64,000 nt of DNA from Mycobacterium dioxanotrophicus (GCF_002157835.1 NZ_CP020809.1:7502001-7566000); one strand, 5' to 3'. Positions 33,981-44,001 are shown, numbered from the stretch's first letter. The notes: generated by a model from the sequence alone, not told the origin. Numbers and translations are program-made.

Positions 33981-35507
33981 CTCGTGCTTCGATATGCCGC
34001 GCGCAGTGACCGCGGTCTGGTCCGCGCCAACAACGAGGACTCGGTGTATGCGGGCGCGCGCCTGCTCGCGCTGGCCGACGGCATGGGCGGACACGCTGCC
34101 GGCGAGGTGGCCTCCCAGCTCGTCATCGCCGCGTTGGCCCACCTCGATGACGACGAGCCCGGTGGCGACCTGCTCGGCAAGCTGAATTCGGCGGTCGCCG
34201 AAGGTAACTCGGCCATCGCCGCGCACGTGGAGGCCGATCCCGAGCTCGAGGGCATGGGTACGACGCTGACCGCGATCCTGTTCGCAGGCAGCCGACTCGG
34301 CCTCGTGCACATCGGTGACTCACGCGGGTACCTCATGCGCGACGGTGAGCTCACCCAGATCACCAAGGACGACACGTTCGTCCAGACGCTGGTCGACGAG
34401 GGCCGCATCACCGCCGAAGAAGCGCACAGCCACCCGCAACGTTCGCTGATCATGCGGGCGCTGACCGGCCACGAGGTCGAGCCGACGCTGACGATGCGCG
34501 AAGCCAAGGCCGGTGACCGCTACCTGCTGTGCTCCGACGGGCTCTCCGACCCGGTCAGCCAGGAGACCATCCACGAGGCGCTGCAGATCGAAGACGTCAC
34601 CGACAGCGCCGACCGGCTGATCGAATTGGCGTTGCGCGGCGGCGGTCCCGACAACGTGACGGTGGTGGTCGCCGACGTCGTCGATTACGACTACGGGCAG
34701 ACCCAGCCGATCCTGGCCGGTGCGGTTTCGGGCGTCGACGACGACACGATCCCGCCCAACACCGCGGCGGGCCGGGCCTCGGCCTTCAATCCGCGCCGCA
34801 ACGAGCCGAAAAAGGTGGTACCCCAACCGGCTGAACCGGCCCGCAAGCCCCGCTCCCGGCGCCGCTACGTGATCGCTGCGGTCGTGCTGGTCCTGGTGGT
34901 GCTCGCGGGCCTGGCCATCGGCCGTCAGATCATCCGTAGCAATTACTACGTCGGCGAGCACGACGGCATCGTGGCAATCATGCGTGGTATCCAGGGCTCG
35001 TTTCTCGGAGTCTCGCTGCAGGAGCCGTACGGGCTGGGCTGCCTGAACGCCCGCAATGAACTGTCCCTGATCGGCGCCGACGACAACCGCAACAATCTCG
35101 GGTGCCGGCTGATGGCGGTCAGCGACATGCGCCCCTCCGAGCGGGCCCAGGTGATCGCCGGTCTGCCGGGCGGCACGCAGGACGAGGCCATCGCCCAGAT
35201 CCATGAGCTGGCGCGCAGCTCGGTGCTGCCGGTGTGCGTCACGCGCACCTCGCCGACCACGACGAGTGCGCCGCCGCCTGCACCGACCACCACGCCCGGC
35301 CCGGCCCCGTCGTCGACCCCGCCGCCCGCGCCCACGACCACAACGGCCCCGCCGGCTCCTGCGCCCTCTACCGAGGCGTCAGAGCCCGCTGCGCGCCCAC
35401 CGGGCGAATCGGTGTCCCCGGAGCCCGCGCCGCCATCAACGCCCACCGCGACAGCGCTACCTCCCCCGTCGCAGGTACCGGGGACGGACTGCCGGGCGGT
35501 GTCATGA
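33975..35507 (+). CDS. pstP: PstP: PP2C-family Ser/Thr phosphoprotein phosphatase
   Basis: 510 residues. A cytoplasmic PPM catalytic domain (about 1-240) has SDRGLVRANNED, the metal-binding ADGMGGH (Asp35), CSDGLSD and GGPDNVTVVV. A membrane helix (about 295-315) follows, then an extracytoplasmic domain ending in a Thr/Pro/Ala-rich tail. It is the single phosphatase that reverses PknA/PknB phosphorylation. The stop overlaps the rodA ATG (ATGA). The N-terminal start is the second of two duplicated start modules. Confidence 0.94.
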   Translation: MTLVLRYAARSDRGLVRANNEDSVYAGARLLALADGMGGHAAGEVASQLVIAALAHLDDDEPGGDLLGKLNSAVAEGNSAIAAHVEADPELEGMGTTLTAILFAGSRLGLVHIGDSRGYLMRDGELTQITKDDTFVQTLVDEGRITAEEAHSHPQRSLIMRALTGHEVEPTLTMREAKAGDRYLLCSDGLSDPVSQETIHEALQIEDVTDSADRLIELALRGGGPDNVTVVVADVVDYDYGQTQPILAGAVSGVDDDTIPPNTAAGRASAFNPRRNEPKKVVPQPAEPARKPRSRRRYVIAAVVLVLVVLAGLAIGRQIIRSNYYVGEHDGIVAIMRGIQGSFLGVSLQEPYGLGCLNARNELSLIGADDNRNNLGCRLMAVSDMRPSERAQVIAGLPGGTQDEAIAQIHELARSSVLPVCVTRTSPTTTSAPPPAPTTTPGPAPSSTPPPAPTTTTAPPAPAPSTEASEPAARPPGESVSPEPAPPSTPTATALPPPSQVPGTDCRAVS

Positions 35508-36919
35508 CCACCCAACCCCAGTCACCGGTTACCGTGACGCCGGCACTACCCAACCGGCGCAACGCGGAACTGTTTCTGCTGGGGTTCGCGGCACTGATCA
35601 CCACTGTCGCGCTGCTGATCGTCGAGGCCAATCAGGAACAGGGCATCACCTGGGACCTGCTGCGCTACACGGTCGGATACCTCGCCCTCTTCGGCGTCGC
35701 CCATCTGGCGGTGCGCCGCTTCGCGCCCTACGCTGACCCGCTGCTGCTGCCGGTGGTCGCACTTCTCAACGGACTGGGCCTGGTGATGATCCACCGGCTG
35801 GATCTCGCCGAAGGCACCGCGAGCTCGGGCGGTCTGGGCGGCACCGCCAACCAGCAGATGTTGTGGACTCTGGTGGGAGTCGCGGTTTTCGCCGTGGTGG
35901 TCATCTTTCTGCACGATCACCGCATGCTGGCCCGCTACGGCTACGTCTGCGGCCTGACAGGCCTTGTGCTGCTGGTGATTCCGGCGATCCTGCCGGCCAA
36001 GTACTCCGAGCAGTACGGCGCCAAGATCTGGATTCAGTTCCCCGGCTTCTCGATTCAGCCGGCCGAGTTCTCCAAGATCCTGCTGCTCATATTCTTCGCC
36101 GCCGTGCTGGTGGCCAAGCGCGAATTGTTCACCAGCGCAGGCAAGCACGTCCTCGGCATGGATCTCCCCCGGCCGCGCGACCTGGCCCCGCTGTTGCTGG
36201 CCTGGATCGCCTCGGTCGGCGTGATGGTCTTCGAAAAGGACTTGGGCGCTTCGCTTCTGCTGTATGCGTCGTTCCTGGCGCTGCTCTACATCGCCACCGA
36301 ACGCCTCAGCTGGGTGGTGATCGGGCTCGCCCTGTTCGCCGCGGGAAGCGTTGTGGCGTATCACATTTTCGGCCACGTGCGAGTGCGCGTGCAGAACTGG
36401 TGGGATCCGTTCGCCGATCCCGACGGCGCCGGCTACCAAATGGTGCAGTCGCTGTTCAGCTTCGCCACCGGTGGCATCTTCGGCACCGGACTCGGCAACG
36501 GTCAGCCCGGCACGGTTCCGGAGGCCTCGACCGACTTCATCATCTCCGCGATCGGTGAGGAGCTCGGCCTGGTGGGGCTCGCCGGCGTGCTGATGCTCTA
36601 CACGATCCTGATCATCCGCGGCATGCGCACGGCCATCGCCGTGCGCGACAGCTTCGGCAAGTTGCTCGCAGGTGGGTTGTCCTCGACGCTGGCGATCCAG
36701 TTGTTCATCGTCGTCGGCGGCGTCACCAAGCTCATTCCCGAGAGCGGCCTGACCACGCCGTGGATGTCCTACGGCGGCTCGTCGCTGTTGGCCAACTATG
36801 TGCTGCTGGCCATCCTCGTGCGCATCTCGCACGGCGCCCGACGGCCGATCACCACCACCCGGCAGCCCAACGCCACCCCGATCGCCGCGGCCAAAACCGA
36901 GGTGATCGAGAAGGTATGA
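35504..36919 (+). CDS. rodA: RodA: SEDS-family peptidoglycan glycosyltransferase
   Basis: 471 residues with about ten to twelve hydrophobic helices. SEDS landmarks include the KIWIQFPGFSIQPAEFSKI segment, EKDLGASLLLY and GLTTPWMSYGGSSLLANY. It polymerises lipid II into glycan strands in the membrane, working with the class B transpeptidase encoded next. The ATG at 35504 overlaps the pstP stop, and its own TGA overlaps the pbpA ATG. The N-terminal 20 residues are a Thr/Pro-rich cytoplasmic tail. Confidence 0.94.
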   Translation: MTTQPQSPVTVTPALPNRRNAELFLLGFAALITTVALLIVEANQEQGITWDLLRYTVGYLALFGVAHLAVRRFAPYADPLLLPVVALLNGLGLVMIHRLDLAEGTASSGGLGGTANQQMLWTLVGVAVFAVVVIFLHDHRMLARYGYVCGLTGLVLLVIPAILPAKYSEQYGAKIWIQFPGFSIQPAEFSKILLLIFFAAVLVAKRELFTSAGKHVLGMDLPRPRDLAPLLLAWIASVGVMVFEKDLGASLLLYASFLALLYIATERLSWVVIGLALFAAGSVVAYHIFGHVRVRVQNWWDPFADPDGAGYQMVQSLFSFATGGIFGTGLGNGQPGTVPEASTDFIISAIGEELGLVGLAGVLMLYTILIIRGMRTAIAVRDSFGKLLAGGLSSTLAIQLFIVVGGVTKLIPESGLTTPWMSYGGSSLLANYVLLAILVRISHGARRPITTTRQPNATPIAAAKTEVIEKV

Positions 36920-38394
36920 ACACCTCGCTGCGCCGTGTTGCCGTCACGATCATGGTGCTGATCGTGCTGTTGTTGGCCAACGCCACCCTGACCCAGGTCT
37001 TCACGGCCGACGGGCTGCGCGCCGATCCCCGCAACCAGCGTGTGCTGCTCGACGAGTACTCGCGCCAGCGCGGGCAGATCACCGCCGGGGGACAGCTGCT
37101 GGCTTACTCGGTGTCCACCGACAACCGGTTCCGCTTCCTGCGGGTGTACCCCAACCCGCTGGTCTACGCGCCGGTCACCGGTTTCTACTCGCTGGGCTAC
37201 TCGAGCACCGGGCTGGAGCGCGCCGAGGACACCATCCTCAACGGTTCCGACGAGCGCCTCTTCGGCCGCCGACTCGCCGACTTCTTCACCGGCCGCAACC
37301 CGCGCGGCGGCAACGTCGACACGACCATCAAGCCGCAGGTCCAGCAGGCGGCCTGGGACGCCATGCAGAACGGCTGCGACAACGGCCCGTGCAAGGGCTC
37401 TGTCGTGGCGCTGGAGCCCTCTACCGGCAAGATCCTGGCCATGGTGTCGTCGCCGTCCTACGACCCCAACCTGCTGGCGTCGCACGACCTGAACGCGCAA
37501 GCCGCGGCCTGGGAGAAGCTGCGCGACGACCCGGCCTCACCGCTGCTCAACCGGGCCATCTCCGAAACCTATCCGCCGGGCTCCACGTTCAAGGTCATCA
37601 CCACCGCGGCGGCCCTGCAGGCCGGTGCCACCCCGGACACCCAGCTGACCTCGGCAGCGCGCACCAACCTGCCGGACAGCACCGCGACGCTGGAGAACTT
37701 CGGCGGCGCCCAATGCGGTCCCGGCGCGACGGTGTCGCTGCGCGAGGCGTTCGCCAAGTCCTGCAACACCGCGTTCGTGCAGCTGGGCATCGACACCGGC
37801 ACCGACAAACTCAAGAGCACCGCGCAGGCGTTCGGCCTGGACACCTCACCGCCGGCCATCCCGCTGCAGGTCGCCGAATCCACCGTCGGACCCATCGACG
37901 ACGGCGCGGCACTGGGCATGTCCAGCATCGGGCAGCGCGACGTGGCACTGACCCCGCTGCAGAACGCTGTGGTGGCCGCGACCATCGCCAACGGCGGTGT
38001 CGCCATGCGCCCCTACCTGGTGGATAGCCTGAAGGGACCCGACCTGGCCACCATCAGCACCACTGCCCCCGCCCAAGAGCGCCGGGCGGTGTCACCGCAG
38101 GTCGCCGCTACACTTACGAACTTGATGGTCGGCGCCGAGCAGGTGACGCAGCAGAAGGGAGCCATCGCCGGCGTGCAGATCGCTTCGAAGACCGGTACGG
38201 CAGAGCACGGGACTGACCCCCGTAACACTCCGCCGCATGCCTGGTACATCGCCTTTGCACCGGCCACGGACCCCAAGGTCGCGGTCGCGGTGCTGGTCGA
38301 GGATGGCGGGGACCGGTTGTCGGCCACCGGCGGCGCACTGGCCGCCCCGATCGGACGTGCCACCATTGCGGCGGCCCTGCGGGAGGGATCATGA
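36916..38394 (+). CDS. pbpA: PbpA: class B penicillin-binding protein (transpeptidase)
   Basis: 492 residues with an N-terminal signal-anchor helix (about 8-27). The three transpeptidase motifs are STFK (223-226), SCN (281-283) and KTG (424-426). It cross-links peptidoglycan with RodA during division and septation; in M. tuberculosis it is a PknB substrate. It is coupled to rodA by ATGA. Its last codons, ATCATGA, also contain the start of a 29-residue ORF that bridges to pknA. Confidence 0.94.
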   Translation: MNTSLRRVAVTIMVLIVLLLANATLTQVFTADGLRADPRNQRVLLDEYSRQRGQITAGGQLLAYSVSTDNRFRFLRVYPNPLVYAPVTGFYSLGYSSTGLERAEDTILNGSDERLFGRRLADFFTGRNPRGGNVDTTIKPQVQQAAWDAMQNGCDNGPCKGSVVALEPSTGKILAMVSSPSYDPNLLASHDLNAQAAAWEKLRDDPASPLLNRAISETYPPGSTFKVITTAAALQAGATPDTQLTSAARTNLPDSTATLENFGGAQCGPGATVSLREAFAKSCNTAFVQLGIDTGTDKLKSTAQAFGLDTSPPAIPLQVAESTVGPIDDGAALGMSSIGQRDVALTPLQNAVVAATIANGGVAMRPYLVDSLKGPDLATISTTAPAQERRAVSPQVAATLTNLMVGAEQVTQQKGAIAGVQIASKTGTAEHGTDPRNTPPHAWYIAFAPATDPKVAVAVLVEDGGDRLSATGGALAAPIGRATIAAALREGS

Positions 38395-38480
38395 GTGACG
38401 CTTGCGGGCGGATCGTGAGTTCGCGCGAGCGGATCATCGGTTCGGCATGCGTCAACCGAGTCTGGGAGGTGCACGCATGA
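38391..38480 (+). CDS. Possible 29-residue small protein between pbpA and pknA
   Basis: An ATG overlapping the pbpA stop (ATGA at 38391) opens a 29-codon frame. It begins [15 protein letters not shown] and ends WEVHA, and its TGA overlaps the pknA start codon (ATGA at 38477). It fills the whole pbpA-pknA gap exactly, with both junctions coupled. The peptide has two cysteines and no recognised motif. It may be only a translational bridge that keeps ribosomes moving from pbpA to pknA. Confidence 0.4.
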   Translation: MSDACGRIVSSRERIIGSACVNRVWEVHA

Positions 38481-39709
38481 GCCCGCGGGTCGGCGTCACG
38501 CTGTCGGGCCGGTACCGGCTGCAGCGGCTCATCGCCACCGGCGGTATGGGCCAGGTGTGGGAGGCCGTCGACTCCAGGCTGGGACGCCGGGTCGCGGTCA
38601 AAGTGCTCAAGGCCGAGTTCTCGACGGATGCGGAGTTCGTCGAACGCTTCCGCGCCGAGGCTCGCACCGTGGCCATGCTGAACCACCCCGGCATCGCCAG
38701 CGTGTACGACTACGGCGAGACAGAGCTGGACGGCGAGGGCCGCACCGCGTATCTGGTGATGGAACTCATCAACGGCGAACCACTGAACTCCGTGCTCAAA
38801 CGCACCGGCCGACTGTCGTTGCGGCACGCCCTGGACATGCTCGAGCAGACCGGGCGTGCGCTGCAGGTCGCCCACACCGCGGGCCTGGTCCACCGCGACG
38901 TCAAACCGGGCAACATCCTGATCACCCCGACCGGACAGGTGAAGCTCACCGACTTCGGTATCGCCAAGGCGGTCGACGCCGCACCCGTCACGCAGACCGG
39001 CATGGTGATGGGCACCGCCCAGTACATCGCCCCCGAGCAGGCGTTGGGGCACGACGCCACGGCCGCCAGCGACGTGTACTCACTCGGTGTCGTCGGCTAC
39101 GAGTCGGTGTCGGGCAAGCGCCCGTTCACCGGTGACGGTGCCCTGACGGTGGCGATGAAGCACATCAAGGAGACGCCGCCGCCGCTGCCCGCCGATCTGC
39201 CGCCCAACGTGCGCGAGCTGATCGAGATCACGCTGGTGAAGAACCCGGGCATGCGTTACAAGTCCGGCGGCCCGTTCGCCGACGCCGTCGCCGCCGTGCG
39301 CTCCGGCCGGCGCCCACCCCGGCCCAACCAGGCCCCGACGCTGGGCCGCGCCGCACCTGCTGCCGTGCCGTCGGCTGCACAGGCCCGCGCCGCGGCGGAT
39401 ATGACCGGGCGGGCCCCGGCGACCGCTGCGCGACCTCGTACCAACACCGGCACCCATCGACCGGCGCCGGCGCGGCGGACGTTCTCGTCCGGCCAGCGGG
39501 CCCTGCTGTGGGCTGCCGGCGTGCTCGGTGCGCTGGCGATCGTGATCGCGATCCTCATCGTGCTCAACGCACAGGACCGCAAAGAACAACAGTCGCCGCC
39601 GCCCACGGTCACCAACACGGTGACGCAGACGACGCCCTTCCAGTCGCCCGCAGCGCTGCCGGCGATCGTGCCGCAGCAATCTGCTGCCCCGGAACAGATA
39701 CTGCAATGA
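38477..39709 (+). CDS. pknA: PknA: receptor-type Ser/Thr protein kinase
   Basis: 410 residues. A Hanks-type kinase domain (about 12-275) has the glycine loop ATGGMGQV, the ATP lysine Lys42, HRDVKPGN and DFG. An Ala/Pro-rich juxtamembrane segment, a membrane helix (341-365) and a short extracytoplasmic tail of about 45 residues without PASTA domains follow, as in known PknA. It phosphorylates division and cell-wall proteins including Wag31 and FtsZ. The ATG at 38477 has a GGGAGG site upstream. The stop overlaps the pknB ATG. Confidence 0.94.
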   Translation: MSPRVGVTLSGRYRLQRLIATGGMGQVWEAVDSRLGRRVAVKVLKAEFSTDAEFVERFRAEARTVAMLNHPGIASVYDYGETELDGEGRTAYLVMELINGEPLNSVLKRTGRLSLRHALDMLEQTGRALQVAHTAGLVHRDVKPGNILITPTGQVKLTDFGIAKAVDAAPVTQTGMVMGTAQYIAPEQALGHDATAASDVYSLGVVGYESVSGKRPFTGDGALTVAMKHIKETPPPLPADLPPNVRELIEITLVKNPGMRYKSGGPFADAVAAVRSGRRPPRPNQAPTLGRAAPAAVPSAAQARAAADMTGRAPATAARPRTNTGTHRPAPARRTFSSGQRALLWAAGVLGALAIVIAILIVLNAQDRKEQQSPPPTVTNTVTQTTPFQSPAALPAIVPQQSAAPEQILQ

Positions 39710-41586
39710 CGACCCCTCAGCACCTTTCCGACCGATACGAACTCGGTGAGATCCTCGGCTTCGGCGGCATGTCCGAAGTCCATCTGGCCCGCGACCAGCG
39801 CCTGCACCGTGACGTCGCGGTCAAGGTGCTGCGCGCGGACCTGGCGCGCGACCCCAGCTTCTACCTGCGTTTCCGCCGCGAGGCACAGAACGCCGCGGCG
39901 CTGAACCATCCGGCCATCGTCGCGGTCTACGACACCGGTGAGGCCGAGACGCCCAACGGGCCGCTGCCCTACATCGTGATGGAGTACGTCGACGGCGTCA
40001 CACTGCGCGACATCGTCCACAACGACGGGCCGATCCCGCCGCGGCGCGCCATCGAGATCATCGCCGATGCCTGCCAGGCGCTGAACTTCAGCCACCAGCA
40101 CGGCATCATCCACCGCGACGTCAAGCCGGCCAACATCATGATCAGCAAGAACAACGCTGTGAAGGTGATGGACTTCGGCATCGCCCGCGCGTTGGCCGAC
40201 GTCAACAGCGTCACGCAGACCGCCGCGGTCATCGGCACCGCCCAGTACCTGTCGCCCGAGCAGGCGCGCGGCGAGTCGGTCGACGCGCGCTCCGACGTGT
40301 ACTCGCTCGGTTGCGTGTTGTACGAAATCCTCACGGGGGAGCCACCTTTCATCGGTGATTCACCTGTCGCGGTGGCCTATCAGCACGTCCGCGAGGATCC
40401 GGTGCCGCCGTCGACGCGGCATCCGGGCATCCCGCCCGAACTCGACGCCGTGGTGCTCAAGGCACTGGCCAAGAATCCCGACAACCGGTACCAGTCGGCG
40501 GCGGAGATGCGTGCCGACCTGGTGCGGGTGCACAGCGGTGAGGCGCCGGACGCGCCCAAGGTGCTCACCGACGCCGAACGCACGTCGATGATGACGCAGT
40601 CCGGCCCGATGTCGTTCAGCGCGCCGACCGAGCACATGCCCGCACCGATCCAACCCACGGCTGCCGGCCGGGACCGCAACGCCTCGATCGGCCGCTGGCT
40701 CATCGCGGTGGCCGTGCTCGCCGTGCTCACGGTGGTGGTGACGGTGGCGATCAACATGATCGGCGACCGCCCCCGCGACGTGCAGGTGCCGGATGTGACG
40801 GGCCAGACGGCCGACGACGCGGTGGCTGCGCTGCAGAACCGCGGCTTCCGGACCCACATCGACCGTCAGCCGGACAACACGGTTCCGCCCGAAAAGGTCA
40901 TCAACACCGATCCGGCGGCCAACGCACAGGCGAGCGCGGGCGATGACGTCGCCATCGTCGTCTCGACCGGGCCGCAGCAGGCGCTGGTGCCGGATGTGAC
41001 GGGTCTGAGCCCGGCGCAGGCCCGGGACAAGCTCAAAAAGGCCGGCTTCACGAAGACCAAGGAGACGCCCAGCGCATCGACGCCGGAGCAGAAGGACAAG
41101 GTCATCGCGACGGTCCCGCCCGCCAACCAGACGGCGGCGATCACCAACGAGATCACCATCGCGGTGGGTTCGGGTCCGGGTAGCAAGCTTGTGCCCGACT
41201 GCGCCGGCCAGAGCCCAGAAGTGTGCAAGCAGATCCTCAACGCCGCCGGTTTCCCCAACACGGTGCCGGTCGATGTCGACAGTCCGCAGCCCAAGGGCCA
41301 GGTGATCGGTGTCGAGCCCGCCGCCGGGCAGAACGTGCCGGTGGACACCCTGATCCAGATGCGGGTGTCCCGCGGCAATCAATTCATCATGCCCGACGTG
41401 CGCGGGGGATTCTGGACCGACGTGGAGGCCAACCTGCGTAACGCATACGGCTGGACCGGGAACCTCAACCGCGCGCCCGACGTGTCCAACAGCGGTCAGC
41501 GGACCAATGCGGTGGTGACACAGAGCCCGTCGCCGGGGACCCCGGTGAACTTCGGGGACCCGATCACACTGGCGTTCGCGTCGTAG
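39706..41586 (+). CDS. pknB: PknB: PASTA-domain Ser/Thr protein kinase
   Basis: 626 residues. The kinase domain (about 1-275) has GFGGMSEV, Lys40, HRDVKPAN and DFG. A phosphorylated-type juxtamembrane linker with TQSGPMS, a membrane helix (about 332-354) and four extracellular PASTA repeats follow, beginning near [22 protein letters not shown] and IMPDVRG. The PASTA part binds muropeptides/lipid II and links wall status to intracellular phosphorylation. It is coupled to pknA by ATGA. The last 23 bases overlap the 3' end of the convergent trpG gene. Confidence 0.95.
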   Translation: MTTPQHLSDRYELGEILGFGGMSEVHLARDQRLHRDVAVKVLRADLARDPSFYLRFRREAQNAAALNHPAIVAVYDTGEAETPNGPLPYIVMEYVDGVTLRDIVHNDGPIPPRRAIEIIADACQALNFSHQHGIIHRDVKPANIMISKNNAVKVMDFGIARALADVNSVTQTAAVIGTAQYLSPEQARGESVDARSDVYSLGCVLYEILTGEPPFIGDSPVAVAYQHVREDPVPPSTRHPGIPPELDAVVLKALAKNPDNRYQSAAEMRADLVRVHSGEAPDAPKVLTDAERTSMMTQSGPMSFSAPTEHMPAPIQPTAAGRDRNASIGRWLIAVAVLAVLTVVVTVAINMIGDRPRDVQVPDVTGQTADDAVAALQNRGFRTHIDRQPDNTVPPEKVINTDPAANAQASAGDDVAIVVSTGPQQALVPDVTGLSPAQARDKLKKAGFTKTKETPSASTPEQKDKVIATVPPANQTAAITNEITIAVGSGPGSKLVPDCAGQSPEVCKQILNAAGFPNTVPVDVDSPQPKGQVIGVEPAAGQNVPVDTLIQMRVSRGNQFIMPDVRGGFWTDVEANLRNAYGWTGNLNRAPDVSNSGQRTNAVVTQSPSPGTPVNFGDPITLAFAS

Positions 41587-42238
41587 CGGCGGCGACCGCG
41601 CGGGCGACCTCGTCCTCGAGCTGACGCACGAGGTTCTCGTCCGGCGGGAATCCACAGATGCCGAGCCAGTTGGCCAGCATCCGGTGGCCGCCCTCGGTGA
41701 GGATCGATTCGGGGTGAAACTGCACGCCGTGGATCGGGAGCTCGCGGTGGCGGACGGCCATGATGACGCCGCTGTCGGTCTGCCCGAGCACCTCGAGTTC
41801 GGGAGGCACGCTGTCGGGCAGGATCGTCAGCGAGTGGTACCGGGTGGCCGTGAACGGATCCGGAAGTCCTTGCAGCACACCGGCATCGGCGTGGTGGACC
41901 ACGCTGGTCTTACCGTGCAGCAGTTCGGGTGCCCGGTCGACGGTGCCGCCGAACGCGACACCGATGGCCTGATGCCCCAGGCACACGCCCAGCAGGGGAG
42001 TACCGGCCTCGGCGCACGCCCGGACCAGCGGAATCGAGGCGCCTGCACGTTCCGGCGTGCCGGGACCGGGGCTCAGCAGCACCCCGTCGAAGTCCTGTGC
42101 GGCCTTCGCGATGTCGGCCTCGCCGGCCAGCCGCGTGTCGTCGTTACGCCAGACCTGCGCGTGCACCCCGAGCTGGCCCAGGTACTGGACCAGGTTGAAC
42201 ACGAAACTGTCGTAATTGTCGACGACCAGAACCTGCAT
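41564..42238 (-). CDS. trpG: Glutamine amidotransferase, anthranilate/aminodeoxychorismate synthase component II
   Basis: 224 residues of a class I glutamine amidotransferase. The oxyanion/hinge segment is LLSPGPGTPE, the nucleophile Cys lies in GVCLGHQ, and the His-Glu pair is in VQFHPES. It supplies ammonia from glutamine to an anthranilate synthase or PabB-type partner encoded elsewhere. Position next to pknB matches the gene called trpG in mycobacteria; a dual trpG/pabA role is possible. Its C-terminus is encoded across the pknB stop on the other strand. Confidence 0.9.
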   Translation of the reverse strand: MQVLVVDNYDSFVFNLVQYLGQLGVHAQVWRNDDTRLAGEADIAKAAQDFDGVLLSPGPGTPERAGASIPLVRACAEAGTPLLGVCLGHQAIGVAFGGTVDRAPELLHGKTSVVHHADAGVLQGLPDPFTATRYHSLTILPDSVPPELEVLGQTDSGVIMAVRHRELPIHGVQFHPESILTEGGHRMLANWLGICGFPPDENLVRQLEDEVARAVAAATTRTPV

Positions 42239-42255
42239 CGGCCCAGGTTACCGGC

Positions 42256-43005
42256 TCAGTAGCCGATCGGGCCCGCCGGCTGGGCATACCGCATCCGCAC
42301 CGGCCCGGTGTGCCCCACGAGGTCGACCTGGGCCCGGGGTTCCTCGGTGTAGCCCAGGCCGAAGCGCACCACGTATTGCTTGTACAGCGTGACCAGTGGG
42401 GCGGCGGCGAGCGCGGCCTGCATGGCGCCGGCATCGCCGATCGCGGTGATCACATACGGCGGGCTGTAGGTGCGGCCGTTGAGCAGGAGTGTGTTGCCGA
42501 CGCACCGCGGCGCCGAGCCGGGCATGATCCGCTGGTCCTGCATCTGGACACCTTCTGCACCTGCACTCCACAGCGCGTTGAGCACGGCCTGGATGTCCTG
42601 CTGATGGACCACGAGGTCGTCGGGCGAGGCGTCGCGCGGGAATCGGCCCTGGGCGTCGCGCTGAGCATCGTTGAGCGTCACCACCAGCCCGGGACCGCGC
42701 ATGGGGGTGACGTCGGCTTGGGCGGCCAACGCGTCGGCGCGTTCGGTGATGGCGGCCAGCGCGGCATGTGAACCGGGCGTTCCGCCGTGATGGCTGTCGA
42801 CCTGGCCTGCCAAGGCGTCGCGTTGCACGGTGAGCCGCTCGACCGACTGCTGGGCCTCACGTACCAGGTCGACGAGGCGGGGAGCGTCGCTACGACGGAT
42901 CTCACCGCCCCCGGAGACGCCGTGGGTGGCGGCCAGCAGCAGACCGGCCAGCAGGCACACCACCGGCACGCCGAAGCGCCACCGAGATCGGTCCGGTCGG
43001 TCCAT
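42256..43005 (-). CDS. DUF881-family membrane-anchored protein
   Basis: 249 residues. An N-terminal basic stretch and one membrane helix (about 11-27, FGVPVVCLLAGLLLAATHGV) is followed by a coiled-coil segment (LVDLVREAQQSVERLTVQRD). The extracytoplasmic DUF881 domain has MRGPGLVVTL and DDLVVHQQDIQAVLNALW. Homologues lie beside crgA in actinobacteria and are suspected division-related envelope proteins. The ATG at 43005 has an AGGAGAT site. It reads away from crgA and may share regulation with trpG, 17 bases downstream. Confidence 0.85.
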   Translation of the reverse strand: MDRPDRSRWRFGVPVVCLLAGLLLAATHGVSGGGEIRRSDAPRLVDLVREAQQSVERLTVQRDALAGQVDSHHGGTPGSHAALAAITERADALAAQADVTPMRGPGLVVTLNDAQRDAQGRFPRDASPDDLVVHQQDIQAVLNALWSAGAEGVQMQDQRIMPGSAPRCVGNTLLLNGRTYSPPYVITAIGDAGAMQAALAAAPLVTLYKQYVVRFGLGYTEEPRAQVDLVGHTGPVRMRYAQPAGPIGY

Positions 43006-43099
43006 CGGTTTATCTCCTGGACGTGCAGCTACGTTAGTGTCGTGAAGCATCCTGCTCCATCGTCGCACCGTGTGACGCCGACTGTCCGTGAAGGTACCC

Positions 43100-43384
43100 A
43101 TGCCCAAGTCCAAAGTCCGTAAGAAGAACGACTTCACCATCAAGCCGGTGAGCCGGACACCGGTCAAGGTCAAGGCCGGACCGTCCAGCGTTTGGTTCGT
43201 GGCCCTGTTCATCGGACTGATGTTGTTCGGTCTGATCTGGCTGCTGGTGTTCCAGCTCGCTGCCACCAATCCGATCGACACCCCGTCGTTCCTGCGTTGG
43301 ATGGCCGACCTCGGTCCGTGGAACTACGCGATCGCGTTTGCTTTCATGATCACCGGTCTGTTGCTCACGATGCGCTGGCACTGA
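43100..43384 (+). CDS. crgA: CrgA: septation/divisome membrane protein
   Basis: 94 residues. A basic cytoplasmic start ([12 protein letters not shown]) is followed by two membrane helices (about 36-57 and 70-90) with a short loop [14 protein letters not shown]. It is an integral divisome factor that contacts FtsZ, FtsQ, FtsI and CwsA. The ATG at 43100 matches the conserved MPKSK start; a GTG four codons upstream is less likely. It is divergent from the DUF881 gene. Confidence 0.93.
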   Translation: MPKSKVRKKNDFTIKPVSRTPVKVKAGPSSVWFVALFIGLMLFGLIWLLVFQLAATNPIDTPSFLRWMADLGPWNYAIAFAFMITGLLLTMRWH

Positions 43385-43455
43385 GCTGTGCCGACCTGAT
43401 AATGAATTCATCTTACGATCCGAGGGTTACGGACTCAGCAACGTTGCGGCCGCCC

Positions 43456-43473
43456 AATCACACCGTTGTGATT
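43456..43473. promoter_or_regulatory. Operator-like dyad upstream of the PH-domain gene
   Basis: AATCACA-CCGT-TGTGATT is a perfect 7-base inverted repeat. It lies about 70 bases downstream of crgA and 67 bases upstream of the next gene. The arms resemble, in inverted order, the TGTGA/TCACA half sites of CRP-type regulators; the binding protein is not identified. Confidence 0.4.
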
Positions 43474-43482
43474 CATCCCCAT

Positions 43483-43504
43483 TGTGGATAGCACTTGTGG
43501 ATAA
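43483..43504 (-). promoter_or_regulatory. Two adjacent DnaA-box-like sequences
   Basis: TGTGGATAG (43483-43491) and TGTGGATAA (43496-43504) are the reverse complements of CTATCCACA and TTATCCACA. The second is a perfect classical DnaA box. They have a 13-base period and lie 36 bases upstream of the PH-domain gene. Confidence 0.5.
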
Positions 43505-43539
43505 CTTCATTAGCCACGGTAAGAGGGTGTGAAGAACCC

Positions 43540-43947
43540 GTGCAGCAAACGCAGTGGAGCCCGCCGACGTTGGGAATCGCAGCTTGCGGCATAGCCGGAC
43601 TTATGATGGCTGCAGCGGCTGTGACCGTCATCACAGATTCCCCGGGACGTGTTCTGGCCGGCATTGCCGGGGTGGGATTGCTCACGTTTGCAAGCTTCTC
43701 GTTGCGCGCACGACCAAAACTGGCAATCACCGGTGAAGGCTTGGCCATCGGTGGCTGGTTGCGCACCCGAACACTTCGCCGCAATGAGATCAGGTCGATC
43801 CGCATCACGGAGTTCCGGCGGATCGGGCGGAAGGTCCGACTGCTCGAGGTCGACACCGTCGATGACCGGCTCGTCGTCTTCACCCGGTGGGACCTGGGAA
43901 CCGACCCTCTCGACGTGCTCGACGCCCTCAAAGCCGCCGGCTACTGA
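43540..43947 (+). CDS. Small PH-domain membrane protein
   Basis: 135 residues with two N-terminal membrane helices (about 10-30 and 36-54) and a cytoplasmic bacterial PH-like domain containing LAITGEGLAIGGWLRTRTLRRNEI and RLVVFTRWDLG. The equivalent gene lies between ppiA and crgA in M. tuberculosis (annotated there only as a membrane protein), with the same neighbours. GTG at 43540 is chosen over in-frame starts further up because those lie across the DnaA-like boxes. A long hairpin separates its end from ppiA. Confidence 0.78.
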   Translation: MQQTQWSPPTLGIAACGIAGLMMAAAAVTVITDSPGRVLAGIAGVGLLTFASFSLRARPKLAITGEGLAIGGWLRTRTLRRNEIRSIRITEFRRIGRKVRLLEVDTVDDRLVVFTRWDLGTDPLDVLDALKAAGY

Positions 43948-43957
43948 TCTGCCCCCA

Positions 43958-44001
43958 CACACGACGCGACGCCCCCGCGTACGAGGGCGTCGCGTCGTGT
44001 G
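43958..44001. terminator. Long perfect hairpin between convergent PH-domain and ppiA genes
   Basis: 17-base perfect arms (43958-43974 and 43985-44001), very GC-rich, with a 10-base loop. It sits 10 bases after the plus-strand stop and 15 bases before the ppiA stop. It probably terminates transcription from both sides. Confidence 0.7.
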
